Notes: a model not told the origin generated them from the letters alone. 64,000 nucleotides of DNA from Magnetospirillum sp. WYHS-4 (GCA_039908345.1 JAMOBD010000001.1:62001-126000); one strand, 5' to 3'; counted from the first letter of the stretch, positions 1 through 8,611 are shown. Made by a program: numbers and translations.

Positions 1-242
1 GGCTATACCGGATTTTCCGCGAGGAACCGGATCTTGTCACCGCCGACGAAGACGAGCTGCTGAAACGCATCTACGCCCGGCTCGACCTCTCCGAGCCCGC
101 ACCGCAGACCCTGCGGGCCCGCGACCGGTTGGGGATCGTTGGCGACGGCGGCGCCGTCGGACGGGTCCGGGGCGCCTTGGTCGCCCTCGCGCGGGGAACA
201 GCACCGAAGGATTTGATGGGAACGAAGGACGGACATGACTAA
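1..242 (+). CDS. 3' end of an unidentified gene (partial)
   Basis: The frame that begins at base 3 is open from the window edge to TAA at 240-242, giving the last 79 residues of a protein. The tail is charged and ends in a segment with the pattern GDGGAVGRVRGAL. Similar GDGxAxxRV tails occur at the C-terminus of some GT-B-fold proteins, such as UDP-GlcNAc 2-epimerases of the NeuC type, but this fragment is too short to assign. Its stop overlaps the ATG of the next gene at 235, so the two are translationally coupled and this gene belongs to the same operon. Confidence 0.6.
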   Translation, partial: LYRIFREEPDLVTADEDELLKRIYARLDLSEPAPQTLRARDRLGIVGDGGAVGRVRGALVALARGTAPKDLMGTKDGHD

Positions 243-1662
243 AGTCAGTGTCATCATCACCTGCCACAACTACGGTCGCTACCTGGCCCAGGCGATTGAA
301 AGCGTTCTCCAGCAGACCTTCCGCGACTTCGAGATCATCGTCGTGGACGACGGGAGCACCGACAACACCCCCGACGTAATCAAGGTGTTCGCCCACCACC
401 CCATGGTGCGCACCTTGCGCCTGGATGGAATCGGCCTTGCCCGGTCCGCCAATGCCGCCATCCGCGCCTCAAGCGGGGAGTACATCATCCGCCTTGATGC
501 CGACGATTATTTCGATGAGAACATCCTGCTGGTCCTGGCCAACATCCTTGATCGCCATGCCGAATACGGCATGGTTTTCCCGGATTACTACCAAGTCACC
601 CAGTACGGCGAGGTGATCGACCAGATCCGCCAACCTAAGGTCAACGATGAAGTGAAGCTGCTGGACCGGAGCGCGCTGGCTGCCGGCGCGCTCTATCGCC
701 GGAGTTGCTACGAGGTGATCGGCGGCTATAGCGAGGAATTGCGCTTCAACGAGGACTACGATTTCTGGATTCGCTTCGTCGACCGTTTCCGCGTCTACAA
801 TGTTCAGCTTCCGCTGATGTACTACCGGAAGCACAACAACAGCATGTCGACCACGGCGGCGGAGCGCCGGGCCATCGCCCGTCGGCATGTCAAGGCCAAA
901 TTCGTGGAACGCGAGCGCGATCTCCAGGACAGGAAGGTCCTTTTCGTCCTGCCCATCATGGCCGAGAACCGTTACCGGCGGCGCCTGGCGCTGACCGAAC
1001 TGCACGGACGCCCGATGCTGGCCTACGCCATCGAACAGGCCAAGCGGGTCAAACTTTTCGACCGGGTGATCGTCGACACGGAAGATGAGGCGATCGCCGA
1101 AGCGGCGCGTGCCGCCGGAGCAGAGGTCCCCTTCATCCGGCCACGCAAGTTGGCGCGCTTGACCGTCTCGACCACCGAGGTGCTGCGCCATTGTGTGCGG
1201 ACGCTGGACCAGGAGGAAGGCTACCGGCCCGACTTGATGGTCGTCGGAACCTTCTCCTGTCCTTTCATCACCGCCGCCCATATGGAGGAAGCCCTGCATT
1301 CGCTGGCGATCTTCCATTGCGATTCGGTAATCGGCGTGGGGGTCAACCTGCGTTATCATTGGCAGCCTGGCCCTCACGGCCTGGAACCCGTTCTCTACCC
1401 GCGCAAGCTGGTCAACGACCAGAAATGGGTCACCTACGAGGAGCGCGGCGGACTCTATGCCTTGACGCTGGATAACCTGCACGGAGAACATTTCCTGGGC
1501 AAGAGCGTAAGCTTCGTCGAGATCGACGAGGCGGAAGGCCTGAGGATCGATTCCGACTACCACTTCTGGCTAGCGGAACAGATGCTCAAGGTGGGCTTCT
1601 GGGAACGCCGCAACGAGGAATACGAGAGATTCGTCACAACCCGGGCCGCCGTGAACCCATGA
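235..1662 (+). CDS. GT2 glycosyltransferase fused to a CMP-sugar synthetase-like domain
   Basis: 475 residues in two parts. Residues 1-225 are a GT-A family 2 glycosyltransferase: the nucleotide-binding DDGS is at 38-41 and the metal-binding DADD at 88-91, followed by an NEDYDFWIR segment typical of GT2 acceptor regions. Residues 235-475 resemble acylneuraminate cytidylyltransferase: a VLFVLPIMAENRYRRRLA start, then HGRPMLAYAIEQA, and later IDSDYHFWLAEQML. Known CMP-NeuAc/CMP-Leg synthetases begin with a PARxGSKxxxxKN loop that holds CTP; here that loop is replaced, so nucleotide transfer may be lost or altered. The ATG at 235 overlaps the previous stop, and the stop overlaps the next ATG. 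A protein that both activates and transfers a sugar is conceivable, but the fold assignment is surer than the activity. Confidence 0.8.
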   Translation: MTKVSVIITCHNYGRYLAQAIESVLQQTFRDFEIIVVDDGSTDNTPDVIKVFAHHPMVRTLRLDGIGLARSANAAIRASSGEYIIRLDADDYFDENILLVLANILDRHAEYGMVFPDYYQVTQYGEVIDQIRQPKVNDEVKLLDRSALAAGALYRRSCYEVIGGYSEELRFNEDYDFWIRFVDRFRVYNVQLPLMYYRKHNNSMSTTAAERRAIARRHVKAKFVERERDLQDRKVLFVLPIMAENRYRRRLALTELHGRPMLAYAIEQAKRVKLFDRVIVDTEDEAIAEAARAAGAEVPFIRPRKLARLTVSTTEVLRHCVRTLDQEEGYRPDLMVVGTFSCPFITAAHMEEALHSLAIFHCDSVIGVGVNLRYHWQPGPHGLEPVLYPRKLVNDQKWVTYEERGGLYALTLDNLHGEHFLGKSVSFVEIDEAEGLRIDSDYHFWLAEQMLKVGFWERRNEEYERFVTTRAAVNP

Positions 1663-2612
1663 CCACCGCACCCCCTGATCCCGGCCACGAAGCCTGCCGC
1701 GTCTGCGGCGGCACGGAACTGGATCTGGCCGCGCGCCGCATCCGGGGCGGCATCGACTGTCCGGTCTGGCAATGCCGGAATTGCGGACTGGCCTTCCTGC
1801 CCGCGCCCTATTTCGATCCGGAGACCGTGCGTCAGCAGTACGCAGACGGGTACGCCTTCACCCCCAGCCTGTCGGCCATCAAGGGAACCGAATACGATCC
1901 CTACGTGAAGGTTCTGGATTTCCTGGCTCCCCATTTGGACGCCGCGAAAACCGAATTCCTGGAGATCGGGGCCGGCCAGGGCCACTTCCTGGGCTTGGTC
2001 AAGGACCGGGTGCGCAGGGTCACCGCGATCGAATTCAATGCCGGCCAGGCCGAATACTGCCGCAAGACCTTCGGTGCCGAGGTCCTGTCCTGCCCGGTCG
2101 AGGACCTGCCGCCCGATCGGACCTTCGACGTGGTTTTTCATTTCAGCGTTCTGGAGCATGTGCCCGACCCTTATGCCTTTCTCACGGCAGCCATGGCCCG
2201 GGTGCGGCCGGGCGGAGTAATGTGCGTCGAGGTCCCCAACAACCGGGACCCGGTGCTCGACCTCTACCGGGTGCCGGCCTATGTCGACACCTACTACCGC
2301 AAGACCCATTTGATGAACTATGGGGAAAGGAGCCTGGCTCTGCTGTTTGATCGCCTCGGCTACCGCCGTTACCGGATCGAGCGCATTCAGGCCTATTCTT
2401 TGAGCAACCACTTCCATTGGGCCGATACGGGCACGGGGCAGCCCAGCGTGGATATCGGCTACCGCTTCGCCTTTCCCGCCGATCTTTCCGGGCCCGAGCC
2501 GGTCAAAGGGGAACTATCGGCCTTCTTCGGACGGATGGATGCCGAATATCGCGCCATCCTGATACGCCACGGGTACAGCGATGTGCTGGCGGCACTGGTC
2601 CATAAGGATTGA
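1659..2612 (+). CDS. SAM-dependent methyltransferase with N-terminal zinc ribbon
   Basis: 317 residues. Cysteines C13/C16 and C39/C42 form a CxxC...CxxC zinc knuckle. A class I Rossmann methyltransferase domain follows, with the glycine-rich SAM loop EIGAGQGHF near residue 101 and the post-II region FDVVFHFSVLEHVPDP, as in Methyltransf_11/12 proteins. Enzymes with this architecture act in sugar and secondary metabolism as C-, N- or O-methyltransferases. The ATG overlaps the TGA of the glycosyltransferase gene. The target is unknown; a glycan precursor is likely from context. Confidence 0.82.
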   Translation: MTTAPPDPGHEACRVCGGTELDLAARRIRGGIDCPVWQCRNCGLAFLPAPYFDPETVRQQYADGYAFTPSLSAIKGTEYDPYVKVLDFLAPHLDAAKTEFLEIGAGQGHFLGLVKDRVRRVTAIEFNAGQAEYCRKTFGAEVLSCPVEDLPPDRTFDVVFHFSVLEHVPDPYAFLTAAMARVRPGGVMCVEVPNNRDPVLDLYRVPAYVDTYYRKTHLMNYGERSLALLFDRLGYRRYRIERIQAYSLSNHFHWADTGTGQPSVDIGYRFAFPADLSGPEPVKGELSAFFGRMDAEYRAILIRHGYSDVLAALVHKD

Positions 2613-2617
2613 ACACC

Positions 2618-3961
2618 ATGAGCGGCAAGCCCGATACCGGGATGATGATGGAGCTGATGGAGCGGGTCTGGCCCCTGCATCGCACTCTGGTCCACGAGGA
2701 TATGGACACCACCCTCGACATCGTCGCCGAATACCTGCCCGCCGGCCACGAATGGAAGGTTCACCGCTACCCCTCCGGCCAGAAGATCTGGACCTGGAAG
2801 GTGCCCGAAAAATTCGTCGTGGAGAAGGCCCGGCTGGAACTCCTGACCCCGAACGGGCCGGAAAAGATGGTCGACTTCCGGGACCACGTTCTCCACATTC
2901 TTTCGTACAGCCTGCCGTTCGAAGGCGAATTGGGATGGGACGAACTGGCGCCCCATTTGTTCACCAATCCCCACCGCCCCAAGGCGATTCCATGGGCTTT
3001 CAAGTACTACGACCGCGACTGGGGGTTCTCCCTGCCCCATGAACAGTGGGAACGGCTGCCGCGCGACGGGCGTTATCGCGTTTCCATCCGCACCCGTTTC
3101 GATCCCGGCTTCCTGTCGGTTGGCGAATTCTCGATTCCCGGCACTTCCGACGAATGGTTGCTGTTCGTCTGTGCCACCTGCCATCCTTGGCAGGTCAACG
3201 ATTCGATCAGCGGCGTGGTCGCGACCGTCGATTTCGTCCGGCGCGAGGCGGACCGGCTCAAGGCCGGCGGCCACCGCGGCTATTATGGCATCAAGGTGCT
3301 GTTCCTCCCGGAAACCATCGGCTCCCTGGCCTTCCTCGCTAACAACGAGCCCCTGATCGACAAGTGCCGCTATGCCTTTTTCAGCGAGTTCCTGGGCAAC
3401 GATGACCGTTTCCGCCTGCAGCGCTCCCTGCAAGGAGACACCATGGTCGACAGGGCCACCGCCTACGTGCTGAAACAGATGACCGGCGGCGATTTCATCG
3501 ACGGCCCCTTCTGCCACACCATCATCACCAACGACGAGAAGGTGACCAACGCCGCCGGCGTAAACATCCCGACCGTGGCGCTGAACCGCTGGCCGGACGG
3601 TGGGTGGCCCTTCTACCATACCACCGACGACCGGCCTGCGGCGATGAACCCAGACAAGATCGCGGAAGCCAGCGTTCTCTACGAACAGGTGACCGAGATC
3701 CTCCAGACCAACGTCTATCCGCGCCGGCGCTTTCGCGGGCCGCTGTTCCTGTCGGGCTTGAAGCTGGATTTCGACTGGCAGCGGGACCGCCGCACCAAGC
3801 GCGGCATGCAGCACCTGATCCTGCGGCTCGAAGGCGATATTTCCGCCCTGGACATCGCCTTGCAGGTCGATCTCGATTATGCTGACGTGGTCGCCGTCCT
3901 GGAAGCCATGCGGAACGCCGGCTTGGTCGATCTGGCCCACGTTCCCTGGCCTTCCGCCTGA
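2618..3961 (+). CDS. DUF4910 (aminopeptidase-like) metallohydrolase with C-terminal winged helix
   Basis: About 447 residues from ATG 2618; a TTG at 2609 would add three residues and overlap the upstream stop. The sequence follows the DUF4910/DUF2172 pattern of M28-like zinc enzymes: CHPWQVNDSISG (His and Asp ligands), LPETIGSLAFL, SLQGDTMVDRAT, TNDEKVTNAAGVNIP and YHTTDDRP. The last 90 residues fit the small winged-helix domain found at the end of this family. There is no signal peptide, so it acts in the cytoplasm. Members recur in polysaccharide loci and no function is firmly established there; deacylation or amide hydrolysis of an aminosugar intermediate is one possibility. It sits just before an acyl-carrier cassette. 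Confidence 0.75.
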   Translation: MSGKPDTGMMMELMERVWPLHRTLVHEDMDTTLDIVAEYLPAGHEWKVHRYPSGQKIWTWKVPEKFVVEKARLELLTPNGPEKMVDFRDHVLHILSYSLPFEGELGWDELAPHLFTNPHRPKAIPWAFKYYDRDWGFSLPHEQWERLPRDGRYRVSIRTRFDPGFLSVGEFSIPGTSDEWLLFVCATCHPWQVNDSISGVVATVDFVRREADRLKAGGHRGYYGIKVLFLPETIGSLAFLANNEPLIDKCRYAFFSEFLGNDDRFRLQRSLQGDTMVDRATAYVLKQMTGGDFIDGPFCHTIITNDEKVTNAAGVNIPTVALNRWPDGGWPFYHTTDDRPAAMNPDKIAEASVLYEQVTEILQTNVYPRRRFRGPLFLSGLKLDFDWQRDRRTKRGMQHLILRLEGDISALDIALQVDLDYADVVAVLEAMRNAGLVDLAHVPWPSA

Positions 3962-3986
3962 GAGCGGCGCTTCCGGTGAGGTATTG

Positions 3987-4223
3987 ATGTTCGACGACAC
4001 CATCCTTCAGGAAATCTTCAAGGTGGTCCTAGACCTGCCGCCGGAGGCCGATGTTGAATCGATCCGGCAGGTCACGACCAAGCGTTGGGATTCCCTGGCC
4101 AATGTGTCGATGGCCGCCGCGATCGAAAGCGAATACGGTATCCGGCTCGACCCCGCCGACGCGGAACGGATGACCTCCTACCAGGCGGTTCGGCTGCTGC
4201 TGGAAGAGAGGTCCGGCGGATGA
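3987..4223 (+). CDS. acyl carrier protein (cassette 1)
   Basis: 78 residues, acidic and helical, with the phosphopantetheine attachment site RWDSLANV; the modified serine is S36. Size and motif are those of a discrete acyl carrier protein. The ATG at 3987 is preceded by a purine-rich GGTGAGG stretch. The gene overlaps the following MaoC-SDR gene by four bases and leads a cassette (ACP, MaoC-SDR, FkbH, AAC(3)-like) that is mirrored at 29948-33126. The role inferred is to carry a short acyl unit that is loaded by FkbH and edited by the MaoC and SDR domains. Confidence 0.88.
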   Translation: MFDDTILQEIFKVVLDLPPEADVESIRQVTTKRWDSLANVSMAAAIESEYGIRLDPADAERMTSYQAVRLLLEERSGG

Positions 4224-5305
4224 CCGACGCCCGATTCGAAGTCGAGGTCGGCGAAGCGGAGGCGGATGCCTTCGCCGCCCTGTCCGGCGATTTCAACCCC
4301 CTGCATACCGACGATTCCTACGCGGTGACCACCCAGTTCGGGCGCCGTATTCTGCACGGCGCCTTCAACGCCGGGCTGCTGTCGCGCATGGCGGGCATGA
4401 TCCTGCCGGGACGGGACAGCCTGGTCACCAAGATGGGCCTGACCTTCATCGCTCCCATCTTTCTGCCCACCCGCCTAGTGGTTTCCGGCAGCCAGGTTTC
4501 TGGTAACGAAGAGGCCGGACGGGTCGAAGTCGCCATTTCGGATGCCGAATCGGGCCGGCGGTACGTCCAGGCGACCTACGATTTCACTACCCACCGCCTG
4601 CGCGATCCGGTCGGCGGCCCCGAAAGGACGGAAGACCGCCTGGTCGGCGAGGCGGTGGTTCTGGTGACCGGCGCGACAGGGGCCATCGGCGGGGCCCTGG
4701 TAAAACAACTCGGGTCCAGGGCCTTGCCTGTTTCCCGTTCCGCCTCCGAGAGGGGAACCCTCTGCGTTCCCGATATCGCGGCCATCAATCTGGACCTGCC
4801 GATCGCCGGCATCGTTCATTGCGGCTGGCCGGCCTACGACAATGTCGGCCTATTGGCCCTGGACGATCCCAAGGCCGCCATCGGGCACTATCTTGGCGAA
4901 CCCCTGGCCGAATGCCTGGGCCTGGCCAAGTTGCTGACCCGCCGCGGGTTGCCGGGAGCCATGCTGCTGCTGGTGGGATCGACGGCAACGGCCGCCGGCC
5001 GCCACGGCTGGCGCAAGCCGCTGTTCAGCCTGGGAAAGAGCCTGCTGCCGACCCTGTCCCAGATCCTGACCCTGGAAATGGCGCCGACGGGACACCGTTG
5101 CGTCACCGCCACCTTCGATCTGGTAGCGGGTGGGATCAACAAGGGCCTGGGCAAGGCGGCCCTGCTGGCGGCGGCGGATCGCGCGCCCAGCGGCACGGTG
5201 CCGACACCCGAGGAAGCCGCGGCCCAACTGGCCTGGATCCTCGATAATCCGAGTCCCCTGGTTTCCGGGGCCTCCATCACTCTTTCGGGTGCCGCGCTGC
5301 CATGA
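4220..5305 (+). CDS. MaoC-like hydratase fused to an SDR domain (cassette 1)
   Basis: 361 residues. The N-terminal half is a MaoC/hot-dog hydratase with the hydratase-2 signature SGDFNPLH (catalytic Asp24 and His29). The second half, from about residue 145, is a short-chain dehydrogenase with the dinucleotide motif TGATGAIG at 150-157 and a serine in VGSTATAAG. Where SDR enzymes have YxxxK, this protein has FSLGK (Phe269, Lys273), so the proton-donating tyrosine is missing. In the second cassette the two functions are separate genes (30184 and 30608) and that SDR keeps YxxxK. The fusion probably acts on an acyl group bound to the adjacent carrier protein; whether the SDR half reduces anything is doubtful. 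Four-base overlaps join it to both neighbours. Confidence 0.85.
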   Translation: MTDARFEVEVGEAEADAFAALSGDFNPLHTDDSYAVTTQFGRRILHGAFNAGLLSRMAGMILPGRDSLVTKMGLTFIAPIFLPTRLVVSGSQVSGNEEAGRVEVAISDAESGRRYVQATYDFTTHRLRDPVGGPERTEDRLVGEAVVLVTGATGAIGGALVKQLGSRALPVSRSASERGTLCVPDIAAINLDLPIAGIVHCGWPAYDNVGLLALDDPKAAIGHYLGEPLAECLGLAKLLTRRGLPGAMLLLVGSTATAAGRHGWRKPLFSLGKSLLPTLSQILTLEMAPTGHRCVTATFDLVAGGINKGLGKAALLAAADRAPSGTVPTPEEAAAQLAWILDNPSPLVSGASITLSGAALP

Positions 5306-6927
5306 CCTTCCTGGAGACCCAGCGAATCCTGAGGGAGTTCAAGGGGGGGCCCACCCTCGATCTGCTGCTGGCCGGATCGGGAACCTTCGATCCGATCGCC
5401 CTGTTCCTCAAGGCCGCGGCCGCCCGCGCCGGCTATGCCCTGGCGCTGCGTACCCTGCCGTTCAACACGCTTCAGCAGCATTTGCTCGGCACCGCCTCGC
5501 CGGAGACCGCCGAAGTGGCGTTCGTTCTGCCCTGGGATCTCGCCGGGGAAACCGATTGGCGGTCGGGCGTTCCGGCCACGCCCGCCGACCTGAATGCAGT
5601 CCTCGGGCGGGCGGAACAGCGGGCTGCGTTGTTGACGAACCGCAGGGCGCTTTACCTCCCTGCGGCCTTGCCGCCCCTGTTCGCCGATCTCGCGGATGAC
5701 CGCCGGCTGGCTGGCGGCCTGATGTCCTTGGCGTTGGCGGCCGGAGCCCACCTGTTGCCAACTCGCGCCTTTGCCCTGGGGGCCTATCTGGCCTCCGGCT
5801 GTCCTCTGGGCGGCGACGCGATGGCTTCCACCGCCCAGGCCATCGTCGAGGCCCGCCTCGGAGTCGAACGGCCGCCAAGAAAGGTCCTGGTCACCGACCT
5901 GGATAATGTGCTCTGGCAGGGCGTGATCGGCGAAGTGGGCGTCGACGGCATTGCCTATGCGCCCGAGGGCAGGGGTTATCCTCACTTCATCTACCAGACT
6001 CTTCTCAAGCGTCTGAAAGATCAGGGTGTCGTCCTGGCGGCGGTCAGCCGCAACGATCCCGCCGATGCCCTGGCCCCCTTCCGGAAAGGCGGCATGGTCC
6101 TGGCGGAAGACGATTTCATCGCCGTTGTGGCCAGCTACAATTCGAAGTCGGCGCAGGTTACCGAACTGGCTCGGATGCTCTCCCTCGGCTTGGACTCCTT
6201 CGTCTTCGTGGATGACAATCCGGTCGAACTGGCGGAAGTGCACCAAGCCCTGCCCGCGGTCGCCTGCATGGCGTTTCCGGAACGGGTGGAGGAACATCCG
6301 CTGTTCCTCGAGCGCCTGTCGGGCCAGTTCGGGACCCGGATGGTCACGGCAGAGGACCGCAGGCGCACTGAAATGTATCGCAGCCGTATGGCGGGCTTGG
6401 TTCCTTCGACATCCAAGGGCGCCGATCTGACCGCCTTCCTCAAGGATCTGGGCATGGAAATGACGATCCATGCCGACGGCGCAGGCGGCCGGGAGCGTGC
6501 CGTGCAGCTGATTAACAAGACCAACCAGTTCAACCTGAATGGCATCCGGCTCGACGATACGGAGGTTGCGGCCATCCTGGCGGCAGGTGGCCGACTCTAC
6601 ACCGCGACGTTGCGCGATCACCATGGCGACCATGGGGAGATCCTGGCCTGTCTGACCGACGGCACCGGGCTGCTGCGTGCCCTGGTCATGTCCTGCCGGG
6701 TCCTGCAAAGGCGGGTGGAACGGGTCTTCCTGGCCCATCTGGCGCAGCGTGGCGAAGCGCCACGACGCCTGGACTACCGCCGCACCGACCGCAACGAGCC
6801 CTTACGGAACTTCCTTGAGGAAATCGGCCTGTCGGTCGACCGGGACGGGGTCCTGGATTTCGACCCGGTCGCCTATCTTGCCAGGTTCGGCGACGATCTC
6901 GAACTGATTAGGGTCCACCTGCCATGA
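5302..6927 (+). CDS. FkbH-family HAD protein (cassette 1)
   Basis: 541 residues. The HAD domain has motif I DLDN at 199-202, within TDLDNVLWQGVIGE, and a later FVDDNP at 303-307. The C-terminal third carries LINKTNQFNLNG and MSCRVLQRRVER, the GNAT-like half typical of FkbH. FkbH proteins take the glyceryl unit of 1,3-bisphosphoglycerate, remove phosphate and load glyceryl onto a carrier protein. The preceding ACP gene supplies the obvious partner. The N-terminal 190 residues are poorly conserved, as is usual in long FkbH proteins. The paralogue at 31261 is 80 residues longer and closer to the family consensus. ATGA-type overlaps link it to both neighbours. Confidence 0.87.
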   Translation: MTFLETQRILREFKGGPTLDLLLAGSGTFDPIALFLKAAAARAGYALALRTLPFNTLQQHLLGTASPETAEVAFVLPWDLAGETDWRSGVPATPADLNAVLGRAEQRAALLTNRRALYLPAALPPLFADLADDRRLAGGLMSLALAAGAHLLPTRAFALGAYLASGCPLGGDAMASTAQAIVEARLGVERPPRKVLVTDLDNVLWQGVIGEVGVDGIAYAPEGRGYPHFIYQTLLKRLKDQGVVLAAVSRNDPADALAPFRKGGMVLAEDDFIAVVASYNSKSAQVTELARMLSLGLDSFVFVDDNPVELAEVHQALPAVACMAFPERVEEHPLFLERLSGQFGTRMVTAEDRRRTEMYRSRMAGLVPSTSKGADLTAFLKDLGMEMTIHADGAGGRERAVQLINKTNQFNLNGIRLDDTEVAAILAAGGRLYTATLRDHHGDHGEILACLTDGTGLLRALVMSCRVLQRRVERVFLAHLAQRGEAPRRLDYRRTDRNEPLRNFLEEIGLSVDRDGVLDFDPVAYLARFGDDLELIRVHLP

Positions 6928-7820
6928 ACGAACAGGAAGCCATCGACCTCTACACCGCCGCCCTGCGGCACCTTGGCATCGGACGGGGGGACATCGTCTA
7001 CCTGGCCGTCGACATGGCCCGGCTGCCCTTGCCGGCCTACCCGGCAAAGCTCAACCGCGAGGCGATCCGGGCGCGGGAGCAGCGCTGGTGCGCCTTCGTG
7101 CTGGAGCGCCTGCAGGAAACCATTGGTCCGGAAGGAACCCTGATCGCTCCGACCTTCTTCTATTCCTATGCCCGCAGCAACGGCCCCTACATTCACGAGG
7201 AAAGCCCCTCGGAGACCGGGCCCTTCACCGAATACTTCCGCACCCTGCCGGAGGCCCGGCGGTCGCTGCATCCCATCTATTCCGTGGCGGCCATCGGCCC
7301 CCTGGCCTCCGAGATCGCGGACGGCATCGTCGGCAAGTCCGCCTTTGGCGCCATGAGCGTGTTCGGCCGCCTCACCCGCTATCCGATCAAGTTCCTGTTC
7401 CTGGGCGCCAGCGTCGGCGAATCCCTGACCCACGCCCACCATCTGGAGCATATGTACGGCTGCAATCACCGGTACCACATGGTCTTCAACACCCCGGTTT
7501 CCATGGGCGGACACGAAATTCCCGGGCCCTGGCTCTGCTTCATGCGCTACCTGGGCACGCCGGTGCGGGCCGACGTCTTTCCGCTGGAACGGCGGCTGCG
7601 GGAACGCGGCGTCCTGGTGGAATGGCCGGACTGGCCCCATCCCATGCAGATGGTGACCATCGAGGACGCCGAACGGATCGGCTACGAGATGTTGGCCGAG
7701 GCTCCCTGGTCCTTCACCCGCGAGCCGGTGGAAATCCATATGGAAAGCCCCGGCAAGGCACCGCATCCAGCCCTGCAGACGGCCGTGCGTTTCCACCCCG
7801 ACCCAGAAGAAAGACCATGA
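6924..7820 (+). CDS. AAC(3)-family N-acyltransferase
   Basis: 298 residues, the normal size for the antibiotic N-acetyltransferase (AAC(3)) superfamily. Family features visible are the N-terminal LGIGRGDIVYLAVD segment, PEGTLIAPTFFYSY, RRSLHPIYSVAAIGP and LGASVGESLTHAHHLEH. In surface-glycan loci such proteins acylate amino sugars rather than antibiotics. It directly follows FkbH in cassette 1, with a four-base overlap, so I infer that it moves the acyl group from the carrier protein to a sugar amine. Resistance to aminoglycosides is not implied. Acetyl-CoA as donor remains possible. Confidence 0.82.
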   Translation: MNEQEAIDLYTAALRHLGIGRGDIVYLAVDMARLPLPAYPAKLNREAIRAREQRWCAFVLERLQETIGPEGTLIAPTFFYSYARSNGPYIHEESPSETGPFTEYFRTLPEARRSLHPIYSVAAIGPLASEIADGIVGKSAFGAMSVFGRLTRYPIKFLFLGASVGESLTHAHHLEHMYGCNHRYHMVFNTPVSMGGHEIPGPWLCFMRYLGTPVRADVFPLERRLRERGVLVEWPDWPHPMQMVTIEDAERIGYEMLAEAPWSFTREPVEIHMESPGKAPHPALQTAVRFHPDPEERP

Positions 7821-8611
7821 CCGTCGGCGGCGTCGTCGAATGCCGGATGCGATCCAGCCGCCTGCCCGGCAAGATGCTGCAGGAAGTGATGCCGGGCTTC
7901 ACCCTGCTGGACGCGGTGGTGCTGCGGGCCCGCAAATCCCGGCGACTGGAAAAGGTCGTGGTCGCGACCACGGTAGAGGGCACCGACAACCCCATTGTCG
8001 CCCACTGCCGCAACCGCGGCTATCCGGTGTTCCGGGGTAGCGAGGACGACGTTCTGGCCCGCACCCTGGCGGCCTGCGACGCCCATGGGATCGACGTGCT
8101 GTCGCGCCTGACCGGCGACAATCCCTTCGTCGACGGCGCGGCGATCGACGACCTAATCGCCTTCTGGGAAGCCGGCGCCTACGACTACGCCTGCACCACC
8201 CTGATGGGCCATTCGGCCAACTGGATCGCCGAACGCACCTTTCCCCGCGGCGTTTCCATGGAAGTCCTGCGGGTCGAGCTTCTGAAGCGGGTCGAGCCGG
8301 AAATCGCCCTGCCGCTGGAGCGCCAGTCGCCCACCTTCTTCATCTACGACCGTCCGGAGCGGTTCCGGCTGGGAGCCTTCCTGGCGGAAGGCGCCTATGC
8401 CGCCTGGCGCCATCCGGAATTGCGCATGACCGTGGACACGGCCGACGACCTGGAACTGGCACGACGCCTGTTGGCCGAGCTGGCCCCCGGGGATCCGGCC
8501 GGTTTTTCCACCGGAGCGGCGATCGCCCTGCTGGCCGCAAGGCCCGACCTGCAAGCTATCAACGCTCACGTCCAGCATAACGTCATCTCGCAAATGAAGG
8601 TGACGACCTGA
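7817..8611 (+). CDS. SpsF-like cytidylyltransferase
   Basis: 264 residues. The N-terminus has ECRMRSSRLPGKML, the nucleotide-binding loop of SpsF/KdsB-like cytidylyltransferases, followed by VVVATTVEGTDNPIV, FRGSEDDVLARTL and LTGDNPFVD. The end carries the MTVDTADDLELARRL segment typical of this family. It should activate an acidic sugar as its CMP derivative. A NeuB-type synthase lies 1.2 kb downstream; in Bacillus the same two families (SpsE and SpsF) are paired. ATG at 7817 overlaps the upstream stop. This is the last gene of the first tightly coupled run. Confidence 0.82.
   Translation: MTVGGVVECRMRSSRLPGKMLQEVMPGFTLLDAVVLRARKSRRLEKVVVATTVEGTDNPIVAHCRNRGYPVFRGSEDDVLARTLAACDAHGIDVLSRLTGDNPFVDGAAIDDLIAFWEAGAYDYACTTLMGHSANWIAERTFPRGVSMEVLRVELLKRVEPEIALPLERQSPTFFIYDRPERFRLGAFLAEGAYAAWRHPELRMTVDTADDLELARRLLAELAPGDPAGFSTGAAIALLAARPDLQAINAHVQHNVISQMKVTT

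Noticed and set aside
6924-7820. An aminoglycoside-resistance gene
   Set aside because: The AAC(3) superfamily includes many sugar acyltransferases; its place after FkbH in a glycan locus makes resistance unlikely.
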